Below are positions 24,903 to 36,930 of a stretch of 64,000 nucleotides of DNA, in pieces; position 1 is the first letter of the stretch, and each line of letters opens with the position of its first letter. Under the pieces are notes generated by a model. It was not told the DNA's origin. It searched no databases and saw only the letters and a list, made by a program, of their open reading frames with translations. The position numbers and the translations under genes are program-made. Origin of the DNA: Anabas testudineus (Eukaryota; Chordata; Actinopteri; Anabantiformes; Anabantidae). Location: contig NC_046610.1 in the NCBI RefSeq assembly GCF_900324465.2, forward strand, positions 25,957,431 to 26,021,430, written 5' to 3'.

Positions 24903-26492
24903 CTAGCAATTAGGATTTGTCTGACACACGAATGGCAGGCGCACATTGCATGCTTGATTGGACCAGCCTTTGGAATCTGTAAAAACATCAACAAAATCGT
25001 TATCAATATTCAGAACAAAATGTCATCAATAAGCATTAGCAATAGAAATGAGCTTGATGTTCCGTCAATAGGATCAGCAACTGACTGCATGTGTGTCTTC
25101 TTTTCTCACCTTGAGAGTTGAGCTGCATGCACTGGCAAATGTCAGGGGAGGTCATTGATCCCCATTTATTGTAGTTGACCATTGAGCCATCTTCCCATCT
25201 CCAGTTACCCTAGAGGAAACCACCGTTACAGTCTTTAATAGTTCAGTTCACAGCTCTGTTCAGTGTCTTGCTGTGCATTTATAATTTAATTTCAAACTGT
25301 TTTTGTGTGGTTGGAAGTGTTGCAGCAACCTGATTGATTTTAGGAAACTGGAAATCCACTTTACCTCCTGAACTATGGAAGGATGAATTGATCATGACTT
25401 TTAATGTTTTTGCAATGGTTGAACAAACCTGGAAGTAGTAACCTCCAATCCAGGCAAAAGTGTGACCACCGGTGTTTACTGTACGCTGAAGGAAATTATA
25501 CTCCCAGATGTTGTGGACTGAGGCCAGATTAGCATCGAAGTCAGCACAGTAGCTCTGCGGCACAAGAGAAGGAGGGTTGGACTTTTCTTAAATTTCAAAA
25601 TAGTCGCATTGTACAATCAATTAATGTAAAACGTTTCTTTCTTTATGGTGATTTTACCTCAGCATTTCTCCAGGTATCAGGGTGGTTGACTAATAAGTAG
25701 CAGTTTCCACGGAAACCAAGCCAACCATCAAGGCAGAACTGAACACGAGCTAGACCAGTAAGAAATATTGAAATGCATAGTCTATCAAAATAGATGTCTT
25801 ACACATGAAAGAAGATTTTAAGGGGTTTTAGTCATCAGGTCAGTAGCTGTCTATCAGCACCCCTCCATATTATGAAATTTTGAGTGCTTTTCTTACCTTG
25901 AGGGAGATAAGCAGGAACAGCAACCAAATCTGTGAACATAAAGTCAGTGAGGTAAGATGAGCTGCTTTAGAGCTAATTCATTTGTCAGAATAAACCTTCT
26001 TAAAAGACACAAATCATTTGAATGATTAGGGAGCATTATTTGATTGTCCTGTGAGTCAGGTGATAAGGACCTTCAGTATATAGCAATAATGTCTTCTGTA
26101 CTGTATCCACATTTTAGCAGTTATTAACAAACACAAAGAAACCCACTGTAATGACAGGTGGTGCTTTATGTTGCAGAAATAATACTAATAACACAGATTA
26201 TGAGAACATTTTGGAAGAAACTAACTTTAAAGTGAAACAAACAGAAAAAGTGGCAATGACCTGAATTTGCTGCAGGTTTATCTTCCTGTTGCACAGCAAC
26301 AGCCTCAGCTAGTGAAACTGAAGGAAAGAAACCAACAGGCCATCCATGTTTATTCAGTTTTATATACCGTGATATGCTGTAGATATGAAATGGTGCAAGT
26401 TTCTCAATGTGAGATCATTCTGTCTGACCTGTTGCAGCCCTGATGGACAGAGCAACACAGAGGACTACAGAGAAGATCAGTAGAGTCTTCAT
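24903..26492 (-). CDS. secreted C-type lectin, divergent third member
   Basis: Seven coding exons on the minus strand: 26,492-26,429; 26,317-26,261; 25,930-25,898; 25,749-25,658; 25,554-25,429; 25,209-25,110; 24,976-24,903. All junctions are GT-AG and in phase, giving 181 residues. A signal peptide (MKTLLIFSVVLCVALSIRA) is followed by a short acidic spacer. The C-type lectin domain reads FCLDGWLGFRGNCYLLV ... FAWIGGYYFQGNWRWEDGS ... GWSNQACNVRLPFVCQ. Three of its exons have the same or nearly the same length (92, 126, about 100 nt) as in the tandem pair, so the genes are paralogues. The Ca2+/sugar loop reads WGSMTSPDICQC, with SPD in place of QPD. A 5' UTR intron is likely: donor at about 27,165, acceptor TCCCTCCAG just before the ATG. 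A TATATA motif at about 27,235-27,242 fits as the promoter. Confidence 0.92.
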
Positions 26493-26917
26493 TATGGAAA
26501 GTGATGAATGTCTGGAGGGAGGAACATTTTTAGAGTAACTTGTGTTTGATAAACAGTGTTAACTTGAATATAGACCCACACACTGTGTCTTTAACAACTT
26601 TTAACTCCTAGCTATAGTTTGAAAGGAGGCAAGTCAACTGCAATTTGTTTCTATGGTCTGATGAGAGTGAACTAGAGCTTTCCATCAGACTTGTTTCAGG
26701 TCTGGCGCTAGAGGCCAGACTTAAATCTAGACTTAAGAATTGTTCACTCATAATCACTATGAAACCTGAAAGAGCTTGAGCAATATTACAAAGAAGAACT
26801 GAGAAGAATATCAGAGCCCACATGTAAAAAGATGGTTGAGACCATGCAGGCTTAATGCTGCAACCACAGGCAAAGATGCATCTACTGTATACTGACATGA
26901 TGGGAGTCATTTCTTAC

Positions 26918-26990
26918 ATTTACATTTAGTCATTTGGCAGACGCTTTTATCCAAAGGGACTTATAAGGGTAGCCAGCGTAAACATAGGGA
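26918..26990 (-). mobile_element. SINE-tail fragment in the lectin 5' UTR intron
   Basis: ACATTTAGTCATTTGGCAGA followed by CGCTTTTATCCAAAG is the reverse complement of the common fish SINE tail also seen at about 47,230-47,280. Confidence 0.6.
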
Positions 26991-27234
26991 GGTACGCCAC
27001 TACATTAACCAGCCGCTTTCATACTTACTTTACTTATTCCATGCTATATTTTCTTCCACTTAGTTTTTTATGAATATTGTAGTGATAACAAAAGACTGGT
27101 CAGAATTAGAGTTGCTAAACACTAAACATCCAGCAAACTACAGGAATACAAGTCAGACTTACCAAGAGTAACAGCAGTCAGGTCAGTGTGAAGAGATGTT
27201 CAGGTATCAGTTATGTGAGTGATGCTCTATGCTT

Positions 27235-27242
27235 AATATATA
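27235..27242 (-). promoter_or_regulatory. probable TATA box of the minus-strand lectin
   Basis: Minus-strand TGTATATATTA lies 65-75 bp upstream of a 5' UTR exon that ends CTGTTACTCTTG followed by the donor GTAAGT (27,165). Confidence 0.45.
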
Positions 27243-27424
27243 CACAGACTCAACCATAAAATCTATGGACTTTGTCTTCTGCGTGTTGTGTTACGGGAAA
27301 ACACAGTTTTCTCAACACTTCCCACTACTATGACTAATCTGTGTTAGCTGACTAAACCGCAATAAGGAAACCTCAACTCTAATGGGATTGTTCTACATAC
27401 AAACAGGAGGGCCATATAGTGAAA

Positions 27425-27660
27425 AGTTTCTGTACTATGATGTACTCTAAATCCTGACTGGAAATCTTCATACAAGTTATTTCTGCACAGGTGGTCGCAT
27501 AATTGCTTAAAAACTACCTTTTTTAAGAAATTTAGAGAGAAAGGGCAGATTGGATATTGGTCTATAATTTACTAAAACTCCTGAGTCCGGAGTAGGATTT
27601 TTGAGTAGAGGTTTGACTACAGCAACCTTAAAAGCCTGTGGTACATAGCCTGTTAGTAAA
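27425..27660 (-). mobile_element. L2 reverse transcriptase fragment
   Basis: Minus strand reads [20 protein letters not shown] then [10 protein letters not shown], matching the L2 element at about 8,660-8,890. Both ends are truncated. Here the junction [11 protein letters not shown] is in frame, which shows where the larger copy has its frame change. Confidence 0.85.
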
Positions 27661-30020
27661 ATGTTCAACATTGGGTACATCCTAATTCCCTTAATTGATT
27701 GTTCTTTTATTCTTGCACTAGAAGTTGATCTGATCCTCCATCTTGAAGGATGTTCCAAAGCCTCTTATTCAATTTTGAGGAGCAAGGACACTGAAAACAC
27801 AGAAGTTGGTTTTGTAAATAAGATGTTTGCCTTCATAAGAAAAAAAAACATGCAGTGAAGACAGATAAAATCTTCAATTAAACAAAAGTTATCACTAACC
27901 ATAACACTAACCCACTGATAGCTGACCCACAACTGATCAACAACGTATTCACCACATTAGCTGCACGGGCAGCTAGTGTGGCTAACATTAGCTTCAGTAG
28001 CAGGAGAAGTGTTCGGGCTAATCACACAGTGGGACAGTTAGGATGTGCTAGAGTGTGTGAAACATAGCGCATCTGCTTTTATTTCAAACTTTGTTCACAA
28101 ACATCACATATGCATCTGCAAAGAGGGGGTGGAACCTCAAAATAGTTTTTTTATTATATTATAATTTTCTGCATTATAATATATAGGCACATTCTGGGGT
28201 CTTCAGTTTTTTAAGCCCCAAAGGGGGATAATATGAGTTCTTTCAAGTCTGAGATCCAACATTTCTCTTCACCTACTGAAGCAACTGCAATACTCAGTTT
28301 CATAGTATCACAGATGATTACAACAAATGTGATAAGACAAAAAACTCAGATGGGTGTAATTAGGCTCACCGGTTCAAGGAAACAGTTAGAGATAAACGTC
28401 AGCCAGTCTTTCTGGGAACTAAGACACATTTATTGTTTACTGTACAATCTTTAGGAAGTTCTCATCATAAACAAAGTGAAAGTGCAGACGAGAGAACTTA
28501 ATTTAACACTACTTAAATTTGTCAACATTTAAATAAAAACGGCCTTCAACTAATGAAACAAACTGAATATTTGTTTAACCAACTCCAAGTACCACCCGAG
28601 ACCACTACTACAGAGCATTCCTTTGCAAGTTCTTCTGCTGATTTAAGTGTTGTGTTTTCAATTTAGCAAATTCTTCTTTTCTATCTCTTGATGATCAAAG
28701 GATAGCCTATTGATCTTCTGATTGTGTGCCCACTTCTCCTCCGGTTTCTACAAAGCCTGTTAGAGCCATGCACTGCCCTTTTAGAAACCACCTGACCAAC
28801 CAAGATTTGAGTCGGAGAAGGTCCCTCTGTGAATGACACTTTCATTTATGTCTGATAGCATGTTTCCCACTGTCACGTTTCTGATTATTCAGCAATGTGC
28901 AGCTGGAAACCTGAGGCACAGCCACACTCATAACAGTATAGCAGCTGAACAATGGCTGTAAGGTGATTAACAGGAACAAGTCTCCAGTGAGAAAATAGGA
29001 AGGACAAATGAAAAGGAAACAAGGAAAAGATTAAGCCTGACTCATCCCAGCCCAATTTTTTTCTTTTGTTTGCTTTGTAAATGAAGCTCCTTGACCCACT
29101 TGTTGGCAGCATTGCACCATTTTTGCCATTTGCAAACCACCATGAAACCACGGGGTGCTGAGGTTGGTCTTAATCAAATACTTCCTCATGAAGAACTTAA
29201 AATAGAATTTTAAAGTCTAGTTATTTAGTTACGCTCCACCACTACACAACAAAATAAAGCAGTTTAGAAGTTTGCCTCCAGTAGTAGATGACCAGTGTTT
29301 ATAGCTGACAACAAATGCAAAATACTGCTTCTGTCTGAACTTCACTCAAGCTGCCAGCAGATACCAAACCCTTTTTAAAATAACAGTGTGAAACACTATC
29401 CACATGACCCAATAAGTGAAACACACAGTCAACAAAGAGACAAACAGGGATTTTTATTAAATCTTAGAGTGTCATCACATAAAGCACAGCTGTTTTACAG
29501 CATGAGATGTTTCGGAAATGGACTGATGACTGTTTGTGGACACAGGGGAACCATTATCTCACATTACACATTCCTCTGTGTTACATAAGTTGGCCTCCGT
29601 GCCCCAGTCCTGCACATCACATTCTGTCATACCGATGGAAAAAAATTTAAGTGCTTTTACTGTGCGAAGTCTTCATACCTGAAATTCATTGTTGTGTAAT
29701 ATTTGGCATTTGAGTGACAGGAAAGACATATGATGTTAAATACAGCCTGTATTATTCAGGTACAAATGATATCCTAACTGCCTTCTACTGGTACCTACAT
29801 GTATGTACAGTATAGCTGAATGAAGTACTAGTAACTTACAGGTATAATTTTTTTATTTCACTAAAGTACCCAGTTGTAACCCTTTTATTTCGAGAAAGAA
29901 GAAGAAGTATTAAGAAGTAAACATTGAAATTGGTACATTGGAGGATGTAGCCCTCAGACTAGCCTAGTAAAGTTTTTCTAAAACTTTATCAAGCTAGTTT
30001 GGACAGAATTGGTGTTCTCT
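27661..30020. other. non-coding spacer between the lectin and GST genes
   Basis: No supported gene. About 28,180-28,235 resembles the right end of the MITE at 61,665-62,135 (CCCAAAGGGGGATAATATG). The rest is AT-rich unique-looking sequence. Confidence 0.55.
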
Positions 30021-32579
30021 TTACATGAACAGCTTGACAATCTTGGGTTTGAACATTTGCAACTTGCTATCCTCCATTAGCATCACTCTGTCCTGGGCTT
30101 GCAAGATGGTCTGGTGGGCGTCGTCAAAGAGTTCCTTCCCAATGGCAGCTTGGACTCTGTCCCGCCACGCACTTAGCTTAGGTCTCCCCTCAAACACATC
30201 CAGCCCGGCACCCACAGGCTGTCAGTGGGACGGGGGAAAAGATAAGGACAGGTCATTTAGAATGAACCAGCTCTTCTGACTACTGTTCTTTATTATTTCT
30301 CATCAATGGTTTCTGTGATTTAGATGTACTGCATATCAATCTTTATTTCTAACTTGAACTGGAAACAGAGGCAGTGCAGGCTAAAAACAGGAAGCTGCAA
30401 GCTGAATGTTCTATATACTGACTTCTGTTAACAACGTCTGAGCGTTAGTTCCTCACACTGGGCAGTCCAAATGTCACATTCTGATATATACTGAACTCTA
30501 TGTACTATATATAGCATAATTTGACTTGACGCCTACAGAGTACATGAATCTTGCAGAATTTGTGCACATTTGTGCACATTGTGCAAGATATATAAGCCCT
30601 CGGACAGCATCAGAGATCATGATGAATATGCTGTAGCTACATAGACTTGGGAGTAAACCATTGTAACTTAAGACAGTTGGTGTCTCCAAAATCCAAATTT
30701 ACACCTCTGCATTGATGAGAACTTAACAGAAAAAGAGGTCACCTATAGTATGGGTACTGATGAAACCCCTATATCCTTGCAAGCATTGGCTTTTGCACCT
30801 ATTGCTGACAGGTCAGGCCTCATTCTGCACACACTGCAACAGCTGGCTTCATTGAAGAAGGCTTCATAGATATAGTTTGACCTCTGTGCTCACCTGCATG
30901 ATCTCGACAATGGCAACCAGGTCAGCCAGTGAGATGTGATCTCCTGCAATGAAGGCCTTGTCCTGGATGAACTTTTCTTCAATGAGTTTCAGGGAGCCAT
31001 TCAGATCATCTAAGGCTGCATCCATCTTTTCCTGTGGCACGTCCATGCCCAGAGCCTTGGGAATCATCAGCTGCAGTACAAACACAAAGATCATGATATG
31101 AATCTGGGGAAGTGCACATGAAACAGCACCCAATTCAATTCTGTTAGTGGCCTTGTTCTTCATACAAAGCTCATTTTACCTCCCCTCGCTCTCTTTGTTT
31201 CTCTCTCTACTTATTTCCACGCTGAAAAAAGATTGTTTGACTGTGTAGAGTAAGTCAGTAACAAATAATGTATATTTTAAAATAGTATATTTTAGTCAGT
31301 CCCTAATACTTGTAAGCATTTGTAGTGTTGCTAAAAGCTAGAGGTGTTAAAAGTTCTGGAGCTGCAACACAAATGTTCACGGCCTTTTGTTGCGGTTATG
31401 GAATACGGAACTGCAAGGAGGCATTCAGGGACAGTGCAGACTTTAGGTCCTCATTTTGGGTGAGAGAATGTTTATTGAAGTTCTCCTGCAAACATGACTG
31501 TAAGTCAGTGATCACAACATGACATGATCTGAGGGGTCCTGATCCTGATTCAAAATAACAGACACACAGGTGGGTTTAGATCATTAAAACAACTCGTATC
31601 CAGTTTTCACAGCCTCCAACTGCTGAAAGAGTCAAAGCCAAGTCCAAAACATTACAGTAAAGACTGGGATAATCATCTCTGCCCTTTACTTTCAGGATGT
31701 TTACAGACATAATCACAGCTAATGCAACACTGACTGGAGAAACTGAAACAGGATACAACTGTGCTTCCTGTAGTGGGTTATCGTTCTCACTATATGGGAT
31801 TAGTGGCAGAGAAGTGAAAACAGGCCTAGACACATTCAACTGCACACCCCAGCAGAGCAGGAAACCTCCCTCTGCACTGGCGTGATGTTTGCCTTCCAGC
31901 TGATGGGGAAAGAAGAACAGCAGCAGAGTGAACATACCCGGAGCCAGAACACCTTGGATCCATGCGGACGGATGGCACTGTGCTGCCACGACAGATACTC
32001 GTTGACCCGTGCGCGCTGCTGGAGGTCAGCAGGGTACCAAAAGTCTGGAGTCTGGAACTTCTCTGCCAGATACAGCAGGATGGCAACACTGCAGAGGCAA
32101 ACAGAAGAAATGACTGCTAGACAGACCACACACTTTTCTCCAGGTCACCTCCCTGACGGATGCTTCAGTTATCACCTCTCAGCCAGGCAGAAGTCTCCAT
32201 CGCGCAGAGCAGGGACCTTTCTTAACATGCTGATCTTCCCAAACTCCTCTCCATACTGCTCAGCTGGAAGCAACACACACAGCTGCAATCAGCTTCTTGG
32301 TTAAAGGAAAAGCATTTAAAAGCACTAACAGTCAAGCATTTAATGCTTCAAACCTAGTTGTTCACAGTAGTTGACTTAACTAGAAGACAGCTTGTGTTTA
32401 GCCAAAGGCTGGGCTGCTAGTGATTGCGAAAGAGTTTTCCTTGGTGTGGGTGTGAACGCAAACTCACCGTCAAACAGAGTGATCTTCTTGAAATCAAAGG
32501 CGATGTTGTTCTTCTTGGCGAACAGATAAACGGAGCGGCAGGGCTGAGAGTACAGGTCCAGGTACAGCTCTAAGGCCAT
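30021..32579 (-). CDS. gstt1: glutathione S-transferase, theta class
   Basis: Five coding exons on the minus strand: 32,579-32,468; 32,263-32,176; 32,088-31,938; 31,070-30,894; 30,218-30,021. They join in phase to 241 residues, the usual theta length. The N-terminal thioredoxin-like domain (MALELYLDLYSQPCRSVYLF) contains the Ser of the SQPCR motif that activates glutathione in theta enzymes. The helical C-terminal domain follows (LAEKFQTPDFWYP, DLQQRARVNEYLSWQH, FIAGDHISLADLVAIVEIMQ, VFEGRPKLSAWRDRV). The enzyme conjugates glutathione to small electrophiles in the cytosol. It sits on the same strand as ddt and chchd10, as in the vertebrate GSTT-DDT neighbourhood. I cannot tell GSTT1 from other fish theta paralogues without a tree, so the symbol is provisional. 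No break seen. Confidence 0.93.
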
Positions 32580-32599
32580 GTCTGCTTCTCTCGGTCACT

Positions 32600-34132
32600 G
32601 ACACTCTCCTTTGGACTCTGCTGCTTTTTGGAGCTGCTGCGACCTCGGCCACCAAAGATCCTTTATTTAACTAAGATGGCTCACATTCTTCCCACTCCGC
32701 GAACAGACACAGGCTCGTTTGTAGGCGGTCATACAGGGCGCCACCAAGCGGAGGCCCTGGGAACTGGTTACCTCCTCCTGTCGAACGACAACTGACTGGA
32801 TTAGTCAATAATCTAGATTCCTTTGTAAATAACACACTAAAATTCATAATCAGATATAAAAGTCAATGACGTTAATGTATTTCTACATCTTATACATTTA
32901 CATTCACACGTGAGAATGAAATATCTGATTAAATACATAAATAGATATATTAATAGTTGAAATAATTAACAAATTACTCTGTGCACACATAAGTTTATAA
33001 GAATACAGCAAATATATTTATAAAAAATACACCAATTCATATATGAAGAGACAATTCCATAAATGAATAAATGCTGAAATAACTACATATGAATGTATAT
33101 TTTGTAATATATTTAAATTGATACTTTTATCTACTTATTTATTTGCATTTGACTTCATTCCAGCCTGTTGCTGAACCAGCTGTGAGACTAGCCTTACTTT
33201 CTGAAATCTGTTTTTGAAGATTCTGTCATTCCTGAATTTCGTCCTGACAAAAAGTAGGTCAAAGGTAAACTATCTCAAACTCAACTGAGCCACGTGGCCA
33301 GGAAGTTTTAGCAAAAATGAGTGTCTAATTATTATTATTATTATTATTTATAAATAATGAGGTTTCCCTGAAACTAGGGTGATGTGCTGAAGTCACAGAT
33401 CTGAAAATCCAGGCAGTTGTGTGTGAAGCAGTATAATTAAGAAATAAATCGAATTCAAATGTATATTGTGTTATTAAGTGTGCTGCACAGACAAGATAAA
33501 GACAAGAAAGACACATTTGAACAATGTTAAAATCATACAGAGACATGAAAAATCCAGATATGTTGTATCCTATGGTTCAAACAGGACATCAATGTGCATG
33601 TAAAGTCACTATTGCTATTGCTTATTAATAAAGTTCAATTAGAAATACTAAAGTAATAGTGAAGTATTAATACAAAATAATACCAACTTCAGACACATCA
33701 GGGGCACCAAATGATGTCCCTGCTGTTAGTCACTGAGTTTCACTAAACCCGGTGTGAGGCGGTGAATCCTCTCGACCCATGTGTGTGCTCTCTGATGGGT
33801 CCTGCAGTGCACGTTGAACCAGTTGGCTGGAAGTCATACACCCACAGATCTCTGTGTGGCTTCAGTACACATCAGGGAAAATGTCGTCTTTCAAACCTAA
33901 ACTAAATATTAGTCAATTGTACTATTATTACTAGGTGTAATCAAGTAATATCGACTGAAGCTGAACAGAACTGAAATACAGCCCGGGTTTGTCTGTATAT
34001 CCAAACAAAGAAAACAGTCGATTTAGGAAAACCAAGACAGAAAATGAACATTTCCCAACGTGTAGTCGCACAGAGCGACCCCTGCAGTCTGTGTCCTGTA
34101 TTATACTCGTATCTGAGGACTCTGACCGCAGC
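32600..34132. other. spacer upstream of the GST gene
   Basis: The GST promoter side (32,600-32,760) is moderately GC-rich. The rest is AT-rich with a short (TTA)n run at about 33,327-33,350. No gene seen. Confidence 0.5.
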
Positions 34133-34219
34133 CCTTCGATAGCTCAGTTGGTAGAGCGGAGGACTGTAGGACGTGACGCTGGAATCCTTAGGTCGCTGGT
34201 TCGAATCCGGCTCGAAGGA
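34133..34219 (+). tRNA. tRNA-Tyr (anticodon GUA) with a 14-nt intron
   Basis: The acceptor stem CCTTCGA pairs with TCGAAGG at 34,212-34,218. The A box TAGCTCAGTTGGTAGAGC and B box GGTTCGAATCC are canonical. Anticodon GTA is at 34,166-34,168. An intron of about 14 nt (34,170-34,183) follows the base 3' of the anticodon, as in nearly all eukaryotic tRNA-Tyr genes, so splicing by the tRNA endonuclease is needed. A Pol III terminator TTTT lies at 34,225-34,228. Confidence 0.95.
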
Positions 34220-34224
34220 GCTCC

Positions 34225-34228
34225 TTTT
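34225..34228 (+). terminator. RNA polymerase III terminator of tRNA-Tyr
   Basis: The T run CCTTTTAAC lies 6 bp after the tRNA end. Confidence 0.7.
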
Positions 34229-35207
34229 AACTCTGAGGTCTCTCGTTGTTTTAGTTTCTTGTTTGCAGAGACGAGGTTGAGTGGACAGTGTAACCTTCAG
34301 CAGATTCAGAATGATTGAACTGAATTAACTGTAAATATCAGTGATCTGTTTCACCATGGTGCTGGGCTCGTGCTTTTCATCACACATTAAACCTTTTTTG
34401 TTTTGAAAAATCTAAAGTTTCACATTTGCAAAAACACAGCGGTGGAAAGTAAGTATATTTGCATAGTGTAAGGTATTATAGAGGCTATATTGTACTTTAA
34501 CTTAACTACATTTCTTTGATTACTATACTTAATACTTATACTGTTTACTTTTCAGAATCCCAGAACTGATACAAAATACAGTAAAATCAGAAGATATCTC
34601 TATAGTTACCAGCTGCAGAGTTACACTGAAGAACGCACTGATGCACCAGCAATAATAATATCATGTAATATCATATTCATTCATGTGAAATTAGACATTC
34701 TGTATATACCTGTAAACGTGACTTTTCATACTAGTATTAAGCTAATACTTTTGTCTTTTCACTTTTGAATGCAGGACTTTCATTTTCAGTGGAGTATTTC
34801 TATATTGTGGCATTACCACTTTTACTTGAGTAAATGACCTGTACTACTGTCATAACAGAATATACATAATGACACAAAAAGATGAAAGCCAACCTATGGT
34901 GGAATGTTAAGTACTTAGATTTAATATTATTGATGCACTTACATGTGTTTTTATTTCATCCAGAAAAGCTAGAATGGCAATCTAAAATGTGGATTGTTGT
35001 GAATATTCAAAATCACCCACAGCAATTTAATACATGTCTGGAGAGACACAGAGTCCAGACCAGCTCTTCAATGTCTTCAGTGAAAACACATCCAGCTTCA
35101 CTCTTCTGTACAGTACAGAGTCAGGGAAATACAGTTACGTGATCTTTACTATTGGTGCATGTTTATCACCGATCTAAACTGTCTGCGTCGTTCAGAAACA
35201 TCATCCT
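34229..35207. other. AT-rich spacer between tRNA-Tyr and ddt
   Basis: No gene or recognisable repeat supported. Contains the ddt 3' flank. Confidence 0.5.
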
Positions 35208-36930
35208 TCACAAGAAGCTCATGACTGTTCCCTTCTTCCCAACTTGGTGAGGCTCCAGCGCGTAGAACACAATAACAATCCTGTCAATTGAGAACAAACT
35301 GTCAATTACACAATTCAATTCCAAGTTAGGTTATGTTTTTTTAAGGTAATTTAACTACTTATAACTGTATTTAAGTAAGCAGATGAAAGGTATAGTTTAA
35401 AAAGCCTGTAGAGTTCTGCAACAACATCTATGGATAGATGAGACCAAGTCCAGCTTGCAAGAGAAAAATAGGAACTAAATTGTTTGGAGAAGAGAGGGAA
35501 CTACTCATAATCTGAAGCTACCACCTCATCTGTGAAGCGTGGTGGAAGTGGTGTTATGGTGTTATGGTGTGGACATGTATGGCTCCCAAAGAAACAAAAC
35601 AAAGAAACAAAAGAAATCCGCTGACTTTGTGCGAGATCACAATTGAGGGTGGTTACAGGAAAATGTTTCAACGAAGAGAAGGCCTCCAGAAAGTCTTTAT
35701 ATTGTTACAAGCTGATGGTACAGGATGTATGCAGGTGGAACTCACCTGTCTTCAGTCAGACTGAGTTCTTTGGTCAGAAACTCGAAGATCTTGGCACTGT
35801 GCTCCTTGTTTTTGTCAGCAGTGTCGGTCACGCCGATAGCAGACACCGACAGCATCACACATGGAGAGCAGGAGCCTGCTATCATCATGGGCAACCCGGG
35901 CTTCACTACTACATTCATCCTCTGAAAGACAACAACAATGGCTACATCAGAGAGGTTAGAGAAACTGACATGGTGAGGGGCAGAAATATTCAGAGAAAAC
36001 CTGTGTAATAAAAAGTTACACTATAAAGATTTAACTCCAGTACCTGGACACTGACACATTTTCCATCAAATCAATCACCTGAACTGAATCTAATTTCATT
36101 CCTTTGTGTTCAAAAAACACCCCATGAAAAAAGCACGAGGTGAAGATAGCACCTGGCCGAGCATCACCGGGGGGCAGAAGCAAGCATGTGGTGATGTCTC
36201 TGGGTGTGAATGCGGCTGAGCAAGCATGAGATGTCTCCTGCACTCCAGTGGTTAGTAGTTGACTGGTAGAAGATTCTGATAGAGCTGATGCAGATGCTGA
36301 GCCTCACTGAGCTTTTCAGCAGCTACATGCACCCTCACCTACAGCTCGCTCGGCTCTGGGGTCCGAGCTGTCTCTTTCTGTTGCTCCACCCAGCCTCCAC
36401 TCGGGCTCCTTGCCTATCCTGCAACAGACATGATCTCATAAACGGGCCAGACTCCCTCTGGTCTCTACAGGAACTCGGTCATCCTGGGTGCAGTGAACAG
36501 GCTTTCCAAGTCTAACCCACTTTCCACGTGACCATAACACAACTGCAGAACTACAAACACATGCTCAAGTATGCAACTTGAGCATGTGTTTGTAGTTCTA
36601 AAGTGTATTATTAATTAGATAGTTGGTATTAGTTGTCTTAAGCCATCAGTAGATGTGCTGTAAGTGTAACTGTCAGTTTTATTCATTCTAATGGAAAAAG
36701 GTTTTGAAAAGCTACTCTTCCTACTGTTAACTGTTACTGTGATTTAGCTTCATTCTTAATTCTACCACTTCTTGTGACAGTCTCAGATCCACATGTGAAC
36801 ACTGAGGGGACAGCTCACTCACTTCCTCTGGTTTTCCCAGAGCAGCCGCGGTGCTGGAGCACAGCCTCTTCACAAAGTCCTCGGAGAAGGAACTGCTCGG
36901 CAGGTTCGTCTGTAGCTCGATGAAAGGCAT
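35208..36930 (-). CDS. ddt: D-dopachrome tautomerase (MIF superfamily)
   Basis: Three coding exons on the minus strand: 36,930-36,823; 35,921-35,746; 35,280-35,208. They are in phase and give 118 residues, the exact family length. The protein starts [15 protein letters not shown], and the Pro after Met is the catalytic N-terminal proline exposed after Met removal. Other conserved parts are [53 protein letters not shown] and the C-terminal [10 protein letters not shown]. Members are cytosolic trimers with tautomerase/decarboxylase activity and also act as MIF-like cytokines. The second residue block and the VTDT segment favour DDT over MIF. Neighbours are gstt and chchd10 on the same strand. 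Intron 1 holds a perfect 24-bp hairpin and intron 2 may hold a DNA-transposon relic. Confidence 0.95.
35400..35700 (+). mobile_element. possible Tc1-like transposase relic in ddt intron 2
   Basis: Broken plus-strand readings include [19 protein letters not shown] and [11 protein letters not shown], resembling the DETK...VWRR.GT...[10 protein letters not shown] block of Tc1-like transposases. Several frame changes. No terminal repeats seen. Weak evidence. Confidence 0.4.
36547..36599. repeat. perfect 24-bp hairpin in ddt intron 1
   Basis: Left arm 36,547-36,570 (begins AGAACTACAAAC), 5-nt loop ATGCA, right arm 36,576-36,599. The arms are exactly complementary. No gene overlaps. It could be a recent fold-back duplication or the remains of a palindromic transposon end. 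Confidence 0.9.

Noticed and set aside
28885-29151. 88-codon minus-strand frame
   Set aside because: Not supported by a family match, splice sites or a repeat in other copies.
31576-32129. Several overlapping frames around GST exon 3
   Set aside because: They are shadows or read-throughs of the 151-nt GST exon; only the spliced frame matches the theta family.
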